Shown here: piece after piece, positions 47,391 through 58,688 of the stretch
How the letters are laid out: every line of letters begins with the position of its first letter
How positions within the stretch are numbered: the stretch's first letter is position 1
Assembly: GCF_025698545.1 (NCBI RefSeq)
Contig: NC_068577.1
Coordinates: 4,001,501 to 4,065,500 of the forward strand
Length of the DNA: 64,000 bases
Source: Gossypium raimondii
Lineage: Eukaryota > Streptophyta > Magnoliopsida > Malvales > Malvaceae
Direction: 5' to 3'
Position numbers and translations under genes: made by a program
The notes under the pieces: generated by a model
What the model was told of the DNA's origin: nothing
Databases searched by the model: none
The model's input: only the letters and a program-made list of their open reading frames with translations

Positions 47391-47956
47391 AACATAAATA
47401 TAGATAATTTATAATTAATAATTAATAACAAAAATTCACAATATTTTCTAAAATATATCCTAAAAATTTCACAAACTATAAACCTTTTAAATTATAAACA
47501 AAATTATTTATTTAAAAATACATTACCTTTTTTTTTTCTTTCTTCTTCTTCTTCTCCTTTCTCTCTCTCTTTTTTTTTCTCTACCGTGTGGACTGATTTT
47601 GGGACAATTTGCTATTACTTATAGCAAAAATAAAAGGTTATGAAGGGACAATTCACTAGCAGCAGCAGCATGCAGGGGGGCAGACACACCATTGGCGCCT
47701 CTCCATCAGGCTCCTTCATTGGCGCCTACTTGAGAGGCGCCACCAGACACGACTCGTATTTTGACCCGTATTTTTTTTAAAAAATATTTAAAAAATATAA
47801 AATTATATTTTATTAAATTTTTTTATTATTATTTTATTCATTGGCGCCTACCAAATAGGTTCCAATGAAAAAGTAACCTATTTTGGTAAAATTTTTTTCT
47901 GACATCCCATTTCAGTATTTTTTTCTATCCTATTTGGGTAAAAAACCCCATTAACC

Positions 47957-48872
47957 ATTAGGCCATTACATGAATTAAAAAAATTTAAAATTGAACCCTT
48001 TAAAATAAACAAACAAAAAAAAATCTAAAAGAGATAATACTCCTAAAGCTTCTTTTTTTTTGCCAGAGATAGGTAAAAGTCTCAAAGTCAGGTTACAGTT
48101 TCCTAAATTAAACAAATGGTCAACTATGAGAAGACTTTTTTATCAGTTGTTTTATTTTATTTTTAATTTAATTATTTTTAAAAATTAAAATTTACATCTC
48201 AACTCAAATAATTTTTATTAAATTTATTAATTAAAATATCATGTGAAAATAATAAGTTGATATAATATTATATTTAGATGTGAATAGGATTTTTCTTTTT
48301 GGACAAATTCATAGCTAGATTGCCTTTAATGTGTTTTTCTTGTAGAATTTCTTGAATTTTATAGGAATCATTAAACATGTGCAATACTTCATTGAGAAAG
48401 TCATTTTGTTAATTTCTCCTCAATATTGTTAGCCATTTTTGGAACATATTTCAACCACCACTTCTTTTCTTTAATTAGAATATGTTAAATCCTCTTAATT
48501 AGAATTGATGTTGATCCTTCAAGTTTACTACCACTAATAGCTAAATTAGAACACATGGACCAACCACACAATTTATGCATAATATAAGGACTAATAATAA
48601 AATTATAGGACTTAGATTATATAGTTTAAGCGAAAGAACTAATTTAAAACATAGGCATTAATTAAAGGACTTTTAGTGGAAGTAATCCTTACAGGATACA
48701 GGATACAGGATACAGGATACAGGAGCCTGGAGCCATATGTTATATACAGTACACAGGACGTTGTTGCAGTTTCATTGCTTTTTCCTTCACCGAATTACGG
48801 CTTTGTTTAGCTTAGTCTTCCATTAACAGTTGATTCTTTTGAAGAATCTAATTACCCTTTTTATCCTCCGTC
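47957..48872. other. Intergenic DNA before the wax synthase gene
   Basis: No gene. A heptanucleotide ACAGGAT is repeated about five times at 48690-48724, about 150-180 bp upstream of the WSD start codon. The promoter lies in the right part but no clear TATA box was chosen. Confidence 0.6.
48690..48724. repeat. (ACAGGAT)n minisatellite
   Basis: Five near-perfect heptamers. It lies in the 5' region of the wax synthase gene. Confidence 0.92.
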
Positions 48873-51800
48873 ATGGTTTGTCCGGAAACTTCCTCCGACG
48901 AACCACTGACTCCCGCCGGCCGCCTTTTTCTTCAGCCGGAAACAGACCTCGTCATCCATTGTATCATCCGCGGCAAAAACCCCGCCGACATGGATGCTAT
49001 AAAATCGGCGATTAAGTCTTCGTTGATGGTCCAACACCCCAGATTTTGCAGCTTGTTGGTTCGTGACAAGAACGGATTCGAGCACTGGAGGAAAACCCCA
49101 ATAGACATTGGCCAACATGTAATTGTCGTCAACAACCGGCTCGATAAATCGGGCAATTTCATCGACCAAACACAAGGTTCCACCACCACCGAAGAAGACG
49201 ATGAAGCGGCAGTGAATCAGTACGTGGCGGATTTGTCAGTGAGCAGTCCTTTGAGTACGGACAAACCGTTGTGGGAATTACACGTCTTGACGGCGCACAA
49301 ATGCGCCGTTTTCAGGATCCATCACTCTTTGGGTGATGGGATCTCTTTGATGTCCATGTTGATGGCTAATTGCAGGAGGGCGGATGACGCCGAGGCGCTT
49401 CCCAGGATGGTTCCTGATAAGAAGACGGTAATTAAGGGCGAGAAAGGAAGGGATTGGTTCTGGTTGTTTGGTGTCTTGTGGTGGCTCTTGAAGATGGTTG
49501 TTTTCACCTTGTTCTTTTCGATGGAGTTTGTACTAAGGAGCTTGTTAGTTTCCGACGAGAAAACGGCGATCACTGGCGGTGACGGGGTTGAACTCTGGCC
49601 GAGGAAATTGGCTACTGCTAAGTTTTTGCTTGACGACATGAAGCTGATCAAAAGGGCCGTTCCCGACACTGTAAGTAACAAAAAAAATTATTGCTATGAT
49701 GACGCCAAAAAAAGAAACATTACTGTAATTTAACCTAAATTCTGGGAATTGGATTGTTTTAAAAGCAGATTTATAAATTAATGGCTTCCATCATTAGTTA
49801 TTGTCATTTTTAGGATGGTTTGGCATCTTCTTCACATTTAGCAGTAAAATTGGAAATTTGCCCCACTCTTCTGTCTTCCTGGAAAATTGGGAACGTCTCT
49901 GTTGTTAACGGAGAAACATCTTGGTTTAATTCTGATCTTAGTCCCTGTACTCTTTGAATTTTGAAACTTGGTTTTTCTACTTTTATTTTTGTCAAATTCT
50001 AATTAAATCATCTTACTTTTTCTTTTTTAGAATTTATCGGAAAAATTGCAGAATTAGCATGATTGCATGGAATATGAATAATTGGAGTAAATTTTTTAAA
50101 GTAAAAACATATAAGCATGAACTAAAATTTAAATTCCATTCAAGAGACTGTATGACAAATATTATGGGTTGGATGATGTTGTGAGATAATAGCATTTAAG
50201 AAGGGTGTTTTAGATTCAAATGTGGAGGCTGTTTTTGATTAATTTTCAGTAATCCACTCAATTCCTCATCTTCTATAAATATGGTGCAGACCATTAATGA
50301 CGTCCTCCTTGGAATGGTCTCATCTGGGCTGTCTAGGTACTTGGATCATCGAACCCCAAATGGTAAAAAGTTTTTTTCATCCAAGACTTTGACTTGGATA
50401 TAAATATCCAATATTTAAAATTGATTGGGGTTTAATGTTTGTTGTTAGTTTTGCATGAGGGTCTACGTATGACAGGGGTAGCCATGGTTAATATAAGACC
50501 ACAACCAGGGTTGCAGGTTAGTTTCAGGTTTCGGGTTTCAAATTCTAATGCTCCTTTCCTATCGTAGAAATTTATTGAAGTTTTGCTTTGTCAAGGACCT
50601 GTCCAAGTTAATGAAGAGCAACACAAAAGCACGATGGGGCAACAAATTTGGTGTAATTCTAATTCCAGTTTACTATCACAAAGGTGGCAATGATCCTTTA
50701 GAGTATTTGAAGAGAGCAAAGGCCATGGTTGACAAGAAGAAACACTCTCTAGAGGCTTATTTCTCATACAAAATTGGAGATCTCGTATTGTCATTGTTAG
50801 GACCAAAGGTATATATTATTGTTTGTACATTTATTACTTGTATATTTTATGAACTAAGGTTTTTTTTTTTTGGTGTGTAGTATGCTTGTATGCTTAATTA
50901 CAAACTCCTCTGTAATACTACCTTCACGCTCTCAAACGTAGCTGGCCCTCTAGAGGAAATTTCACTTGCAGGCAACCCTCTCTCTAGCATTAAGGTCAAT
51001 ACATCAAGCCTACCGCAGGTACTATGCAACAACCTATCTTTAATTGTTATATAAATATATATTTGGATATAATCAACATCTAAACAACACCAATCAAATC
51101 CTATCAAATAAACACGAAACAACAGCAAACCAAGGATCAAGGTTTGCACTTCCACATCTTCCACACCCACATCCCTTATGAGTTACTTCCACATCTTCCA
51201 CACCCACATGCCTTATGAGTTACTTCATCACAAACACCAAGTAACAAAGGGCTACTTATCTATCAAATTTGCTCAGCCAAAATCATAATTCATATAAATC
51301 ACCAAAACCCAAGGTCTCTCTGATTCACCTATTTCTTGTACCCACCAATACCAAAAAGCAACATGAAAACTTAAAAAGCTCACCCTGGAAATATCTCACA
51401 CCAAAGAGCAAGATATAGTACCATAACACAAACAAAAGAAACCAATCCAAAACACCTGCAACTTTCATCAATAAACGCATGACGGACCCTCAACAATAAA
51501 ACACACCACCATGCTATAAATTCAACACTATTCAACTTTAGTCCTGCCTCTTTTCCTTTTACCTTGCACCCTCTTTAGAATTGTAGACAAAAAATTCATC
51601 ATCAAAAGCTTCTACACTAATCAATTTCAAGCAGTTTTGAGCTGCTAAGATTGGATATTTTCTTCACAGCCCACTCCTTTTTGAATAGGCTCAATCACTA
51701 ACTCTTGGGCCTGACCACCAATTGCTAGCTCCTCTTGATCTCTAGGCTTAGAATTAGAATTCATTATCAAAGAACCTCTACTCAAAACATGACTATCTAC

Positions 51801-53327
51801 ATCATTCATAGAAATATCACTAAATGCAGTCAAAATAGAAAAGTTATCTTGGGACTCCACATTCTCGCCACCAACAACACAGTCCCCAATTTGCATGTGA
51901 TTACCCTTCCCCAAGTTGTAATAATTGCATGTAACGGCATTGGCAACATCCTTTCCCTTTGACTGCTCCCGATCATCAATGGAGACAACAAGCTCTAACA
52001 AATCCTTTTCCGACGACGGAACTCCAACTTCATCATCTAGTTCCTCAGACTCAAAACCCAAAGATGAAAAATTACCATAATCTCTCACCATCACAAAATT
52101 ATCCTGAATACGATTCTCATTCTCCTGCACCGGCCTCTCCTTACTGTTTTTAGACTACCATCGATTTCGCAGCTATACTTGTCATAATTCGACGTCACTT
52201 TCCTCCAATAAGCTGACCTTCCTCTATATTTCGCCATATTCACATGAATACGATAGTTTCGAATACACCTTCCGTCAAGTCGTTGAATTGCCTTTCTAGC
52301 TTCTCCAGCTCTACTAAAACGAACGAAGCCAAAACGTTGCCTTCTACTATCCTTTTGAAGGATAAAAATGTCACACACTCTACCATAATAATGAAAGACT
52401 TTCCACTACCATCTCTTTTCAATCGACATTGGAATATTTTGGACAGAAATAGTCTCCACCTTCTTGAACGCCATCCAACCTCTTCTTTAGGGAGATATTT
52501 CACTCTTAAAGCTGCTGTTGCGAAAGGCTGTTAACGGAGACGATGTTTATTTGTTATATAACTATATATTATGTTATTGCAATTTTTTTATTTTTCTTGA
52601 CATATTCATTTTCAGCTAATATTAGAATATGGTTATTGGGATATGGTCTTCTTACAATCCTCCAAAGAAATCAACATAAACATACTCATATAAACCTATC
52701 AACCCTATTAACCCTTGGGTGAAGCCTAAAAGTTTCTCTCCAACAAAGAATTATAAATTTTAGGGACCAAAGTTAAATTTTATCATTATATTAATTTATA
52801 GTTTCACATCTGAAGGACTACATAAGAGATTTACTGGCTTTTTTGGGGTGTCAAGTCCCTTACTTGCACCTTTGTTTACACAAGTAATCAACTCAGAACC
52901 CAAACCTATCTTAACCATTTTATTATAAAAAGTAAACAACCTAAATAAATTATCAGAATTCAAAATAATTCAATTCGAATATTTTGAATGACAAACTTGA
53001 ATCAAAAAACTAAAAATTTTCCTAAACCCAATTTTTATCCAAACTGAAATTACTTAAAATTTTAAAATTCATAACCCATGCACACGTAATTGTATGAATA
53101 TGGCACTCAATAAAAATTCAAAGATGATATATATGGATTTCTTCAGTGATGTTTTTTGTTTCTGAATACAGGCATTAACAATGCACATGTTGAGCTATGC
53201 TGGTAAGGCTGAAATGCAAATTCTAGTAGCTAAAGATATCATCCCTGATCCAGAGTTTCTTGCTAAATGCTTTGAATATGCGTTACTTGAAATGAAGGAG
53301 GCTGTATTAAGGACCAATAAAGCATAG
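48873..53327 (+). CDS. Wax ester synthase/diacylglycerol acyltransferase, WSD1-like
   Basis: Six exons were read from splice sites: 48873-49670, 50290-50362, 50449-50516, 50596-50808, 50881-51018 and 53172-53327. They total 1446 nt and 481 residues, the same length as I recall for Arabidopsis WSD1. The enzyme esterifies fatty alcohols with acyl-CoA to make wax esters (with minor DGAT activity) at the ER. The acyltransferase motif HHSLGDG (HHxxxDG) is intact at residues 150-156, with PLWELHVL before it. A hydrophobic segment at about residues 195-221 (FWLFGVLWWLLKMVVFTLFF) is the usual membrane anchor. Later exons give TINDVLLGMVSSGLSRYL, MTGVAMVNIRPQPGLQ, RWGNKFGVILIPVYYHKGG, TLSNVAGPLEEISLAGNPLS and the conserved C-terminal DUF1298 end. 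Intron 5 is over 2.1 kb because it holds LINE-derived DNA. All frames connect without a break. Confidence 0.92.
51540..52540 (-). pseudogene. LINE ORF1-type (RRM) remnant in WSD intron 5
   Basis: Minus-strand pieces of the ORF1/DUF4283-like region of plant L1 elements. One is an RRM with RRQRFGFVRFSRAGEARKAI, then RLDGRCIRNYRIHVNMAKYR (52378-52091 frame). It is followed by an acidic low-complexity stretch of 161 codons at 52130-51645. In plants the RRM at the start of LINE ORF1 has this RFGFVR text. Frames shift between pieces. It is inserted antisense to the wax synthase gene. Confidence 0.7.
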
Positions 53328-54080
53328 GCAAAACAATAATTTTTTTTTTTAACTTTAAATGGTAAGTGTAGAAGAGAAATTCATTATGAATTTTCTATAT
53401 ATAATTACGCTCAGAGTGTATTTAGCATTGCTTCTAAAAAATGTTTGACAAAAAGCACTTTTTGAACAAAAGCATTCTTAAAAAAGTTGCTTTTTGAGAG
53501 AAAAAGTGTTTTTCTCAAGCCAAACATTAGTCTAAAAACACTTTTTTTAGAAGCCGAAAATTTTAGTTCTCCCCCGAAGTACTTTTTTCCAGAAAACACT
53601 TTTAAATTAGGTGTGATTTAGTTTTAGCTGATATTAGAAGACAATATACATGTACTATGATATAAATTAGGTAAAATGTCAAATTTAGCTCTTAATATTG
53701 ATATTATTTTTGTTAATTCGACTTTTATTTCTTTTAAAAAGAGAGCACTTTTTTTAATGGAAATATTGATTAAAACATTAATTCTTTTTAATAATCGTGG
53801 CAACCTGCACGACAGTTCACGTATACTCAATATAGTACTATTTTTCTTATATACCACATCAATAAATAATTTAAAATAATATGATATTGTTTATTTATAT
53901 ACTTGAATAGTTTAAAATTATAATGAAAGTGTAATTCATGATAGCTATAAAATGTTATTCAATATTTATCAAATTTTGAACCCCATATGAGGGCATGATG
54001 GCCAAGGGCGTTCACTGCCCCAGTTGTGGTCTGGGTTTGAGTTGCGCTAGTCATATTTGTTATTCGAGTTTTGCCCTGTT
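53328..54080. other. 3' flank of the wax synthase gene, MITE-like text
   Basis: About 53410-53640 contains AGAGTGTATTTAGCATTGCTTCTA and repeated AAAAGCACTTTTT motifs on both strands. That text looks like a common dicot hAT-type MITE, but I could not fix ends or a duplication. The rest is AT-rich. Confidence 0.4.
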
Positions 54081-54085
54081 ATTAT

Positions 54086-56619
54086 TGTAACACCCCTTAA
54101 CCCCAAACCGTCGCCGGAACAGGTTACGAGATATTACATGACATATCAAACAATTTACAAATAATTCATATAAATTTTACTAATTGACTTCATTCATTTT
54201 TTTTATAAAAATTTCGGTAGCATTTCTACTTATTTTTACATACAACCCCCTGCAAAATTTCAAACATAACCAACCTAATTCCAGTATTTCAACCAAGGCA
54301 TTTATATACTTAAATCTTACTTGACATATTGACATAACAACTTATTTAATAAAAATCCTATTATCATTTCTAATTAACACATAAAAACTAATCAAGTCAT
54401 TTCAATTCAATACCAATGCCATAAAGGACTTCTACCAATTTGCTAATATAATCATCAAAATACATAATATCTTACTTTACAACAAAACTATATAACATAC
54501 CAAAATAACTATTATAATTCTTATGTACATGCCACTCTCTCTTAAAGGAAGAAAACATCACCAAAATCTTTATGTCGGAGTCGGGATTGTCCTGAATGCT
54601 GAACCGAGACTCTGATCCCTTTTCAACTTGCGCACGGAAACAATCGTACGCTGAGTATTGTATACTCAGTGGTATTGCCATAATTCAAATTATAATAACA
54701 ACAAAGAATTATAATTACCAAGTATGTAACTATCCGATTTCTTAAATATCAATTAATTTATAAACTTTCATTAACTAACAATAACAATACAATTTTTAGC
54801 TATTCTTCAATTTCAATCATATATCACATGTAATAATTTCAATCACTACATAAACATTAAATTCATGCCTTTCATTTTCAATCTCAAATTTCAATCCACA
54901 ATTTTAACTTTTCTTATTTCAATTATTCACCCTATTAACAATCTGGATTTTGACGGATACACGGATTCCAACCCAAACACACCAATACGGCACATTGTGC
55001 CTAAAACGGTATATAATACCTGATCAATATACGACACATAAGTGCCTGAAACGACACACGAGGTGCCTGATACGACACATAAAGTGCCTGAGATACGACA
55101 CATAAAGTGCCTGATCGGCAAAGCCGATAAATCCCGTACTCTTCTAAATCCTATGGCATGCCAATTATATCCGACTCAGCCCGACTAGTTAATAGGGTAT
55201 ATAAATTTCTCAATCTAATTTTCACTTTTATTTCAAAAATTCATTTTCAATATCAATTATACTTTTTCCATTCACTAATTAAACACAGTTCAATACCAAC
55301 ACATACTTTTCTCATTAAATTTAAATTTTTTTCCAAATTCAATTCAATAAAGTCACTTACCTTACCATACACATAATTTAAATTTAACATCAAATAATAA
55401 ATAATTTGAATTATAGTAATACAAACCCGAATTTTGCTCGATTATTCCTCAATAACCTTCTCCTTTCCTTTGTGTGCCGATACCTCGAGTTCCTTGTTAG
55501 CTACGAAAATAATAATAATTTACACCATCAATTACAACATTAATTTATAACAATAATAAAATTTCTATCTAATTTATACTTTAATTCCAATTTAATCCTA
55601 ACTAAATTTATTTACTTTTCTAATTTAATTCACACTCTATTTCTATTCAAATTTCTTCTAAACTCAAATTTAACTACCAAATTTTCAGCATATTTCATTA
55701 ATTTCGAATTTTCCTCAATTTAATCCCTACAAACATAAAACTTATAGCTTACTTCACAATTTAATCCTTTTATCAACTCTAACTAGAAATTCTATCAAAT
55801 AAAACCTCAATTCCATCATTTATTCAACATAAACCCTACTAAAAAATCTATTAACTTTCAAATTTTCAACTTAAATCCAAGAGTATTTCACTCTAGGGTT
55901 CCAAAAAACATCAAATTTATGAGAAAAGGACTTGATTTAGCTTACCTATTAAACTTCAAGCTTCAAAATCTTAATTTTCCCTCTTTCTTTTCTTTCCCTT
56001 TTTCTTCCCCTGTTTTCGTCTCTTTCTCCGTTTCTTTTCTGTTCTTCTTTTGTTTCTTTTTCTTTTTGTTTTACTTACTTACTTTATTTTAATAATAATA
56101 ATATATTATAATAATCATATAATAATATTTTATTCACAAATATCTTTTACTTAAATTATAAGAAAATATTTTATTTTATTACAAGTGTATTTTATATATT
56201 TTACACGTGTATTATTTTATCACCACACAATTATCTTTATCTTATTTGTTTCCTATAATATATTATCTTAATTTTAATTAATATAATTTATAATATTTTA
56301 ATTTAATAATAATTTTATAATATAAATCAAGAAAAATCTAAGATTTTTCCATCTATTGCCGCCTAAACTTAAGCCATTGGCTTATTTACCTATTTAGTCC
56401 CTCTTATTTTATTTTAATCTATAATTAAACTTTCACTTCTATTGTAATTTAATCCTTTTACTAATTACTCTTAATTAAGCTAAATTCATCTATCTAAAAC
56501 CTAATTAAACACACAACTAGTCTAGTAAATATTTCTAATAATTATTTTCGAACTCAATTTACTAAGACGGAGGCTCGATAATATACTTTTCCGATGCCCG
56601 TGAATTTTGGGTCATTACA
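54086..56619 (-). mobile_element. Ty3/gypsy solo LTR (Tekay/Del-like), 5-bp TSD
   Basis: A 2534-bp sequence running TGTAACACCCC...GGGTCATTACA on the plus strand. Read in reverse it begins TGTAATGACCCAAAATTC, the hallmark start of Tekay/Del chromovirus LTRs. It is flanked by identical ATTAT pentamers (54081-54085 and 56620-56624). A short array of AAGTGCCTGA(T)ACGACACA units lies at about 55020-55115. No internal domains are adjacent, so it is a solo LTR left by recombination. Confidence 0.88.
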
Positions 56620-56624
56620 ATTAT

Positions 56625-58688
56625 AGTTCACCAAAATAAAAATAGAAATTAGATTTTTATTACCCTAAATTTATCGAATTATATTTTCATGTTAAAATGT
56701 TCAATGATTTTATCTATTTAGAGTTTTAATTAATAATACAATAACAAGATATTTTAAAAAGTGTAAAATTTATATGATGAGAAATTAAAACAAAATAGTA
56801 ACAAGTAATATATTAAAAAATCAAATTGATAAAAGAAAAGCTCAAATAGGAATTTGTAATAGTATAAGTATTTTCATTGTGTTCTTTAAACTTGGTCACA
56901 ACATCACTAAAAATCAGAATTTTAAAAGGTAAACTACAAAAATAGTCACTTTTGCCTCATATTACATTTTATTCACTTTTATTTGAAATGTTACGTTTTA
57001 ATAATTTACATTATCGTTTTGTTACGAAGTGGTCACTCTACCATTAAACTCCGTTACCCCTAAAGGCAGTCCTACATGACAGCCCAAATAGATTTTAAAT
57101 GCCAACTTAAATGTTCAGTTGCTGGGATGAAAATATGTTTTTAAGTAAATAAATTTAATTTTACTTCTCTACTTTCAAGTGTAAAGGTTTACATTGTGAC
57201 ATTTAAATATCAAAACCCTTTGTTTTAAAAACCTTTGTTTACACTTTCACATTTAAACAATTAAAGTGTAAAGGATTTTGATATTTACTTCTCTACTTTC
57301 AAGTGTTAAAATGTAAAAGTGAGAAAAACAATAATAGCGTTATGAAAAGAAGACCCAAATTGATTGAAAGACATCAAAGAAAAAAAGTGCAACACCAGAG
57401 ATCTACATAAACATAAATTACATCAATAACATGACCGGAAATGGCCAATAATCCAAAGTAACTAACCTTACGCTACAAATTGAATTCATACAAAGGCTTC
57501 AACAAGAATTTCATTATGCACTTAAGACACAATAAAGGTGCAATTTGCAACATCTTTGCGATCTGGGTATAAGCCAAAACTTAAAAAAACAAAACAAACA
57601 AGAAGCTAGTCACTCCCCATTGTATATATAGTGACGGAAATTTGAAAAGGGTTACTCCTCACATTTTTACTTCAATTTTGTTTTTTTTTCTTGTTTCTAA
57701 TAAATAAAAAAATAAAAAAATTGTTATGAACTAAATTTAATAATTATTTCATAGTTGAATGAAAAGATTAAAAACCATTGATTTTAATCACTAAGAATAA
57801 GAACGAACTTGATTCTGTAATCCCTCTATTTTTTTGCTCAGCTTGTGAACCTTCCATTGTTGATTTTGAATTGTCCAAAACCCTAATTTTTTTTCTAATA
57901 GCAAAGGGACGATGAAAAAAAAGAGGGAAAAAATCAAAAAAATTATCAAAACCCTAGATCTTTTTCTTCTAACAGTGAAAGAAGGTGAGAGGAAGGAAAA
58001 AATCACATCAAAAAAGAAGAAATTGAATAAAATTAAATTTAGCGTGGAAATTGTTTTAATCCCTTTAATTTGAATTGCATAAAATAATTGGATAGAACCA
58101 TATACTGAATACGAAGTGCTATACTTATTAACTACTCATAAATATGTAATAATGCACAAAAAAGTAATGGAAGAGAGTTAAATCCGAGAATAACAGTTGT
58201 AATATTGTTGTGTGTAATTATGATAATAATCTCTCTATTATGCTAAAATTTATATTAATCCCTTAATTTTGATTTGATTAATTTGATTTTTATAATAATA
58301 TTATTAAATTCAAACTAATAAAGCCGTTACATTAATTTTCTTTTAAAATAATTTCAAACATTTGATTTACATGAAAGTTTATTATTAGTTGAATATGATT
58401 AATTAAACTTTCTAGTCATCCTAATTGTGTGATCCAATGATAACTAAAAAAATTATATAATTAGTAAAATTATGGCAATTAATAATATTATCGATTTAGG
58501 ACTGGTAATAATTTTTGGAAAAGTAAGGGGAGTTAATAGATGAAACTGACCTATTTGTGTATGTATGGTCGTGGTTATGTCACGTTTGATTTGGTTTGGT
58601 TGGGCGTCTTATCTTATTCTCTCTACAAACAACAATAAGCCCTGTAATTGGTGTCTACACTCTCACAGTCCACAAATACAGCAGCAAC
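56625..58688. other. Intergenic DNA with MITE fragments and promoter of the plastid-type gene
   Basis: 56935-57150 is a single arm of the MULE-type MITE at 36370-36795. At about 57160-57310 a TTTACTTCTCTACTTTCAAGTG segment occurs twice in direct orientation around a smaller inverted repeat. The remainder is AT-rich. The last 100 bp before 58689 are likely the leader of the downstream gene. Confidence 0.5.

Larger units (their letters stand above)
44484..47948 (-). mobile_element. TIR element carrying a plant mobile domain (PMD) gene
   Basis: A 3465-bp element with near-identical terminal inverted repeats of about 165 bp, starting GGGTTTTTTACCCAAATAGG at both ends. The flanks are CATTAATC (44476-44483) and CATTAACC (47949-47956), an 8-bp duplication with one mismatch. 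Inside each TIR, and just inward of it, are GC-rich hairpins of the form TTGGCGCCT-loop-AGGCGCCAA. They lie at 44569-44593, 44677-44701, 44705-44727 and 44732-44754 on the left, and at 47719-47742 and 47841-47865 on the right. A TATA box CTATAAATACC faces inward near 44771. The interior encodes one minus-strand PMD-type gene. No transposase was recognised, so the element is probably non-autonomous or uses an unrecognised protein. Confidence 0.85.

Noticed and set aside
49322-49681. Minus-strand 119-codon frame over the wax synthase exon 1
   Set aside because: Antisense shadow. The plus strand has the HHSLGDG motif and phase-consistent exons.
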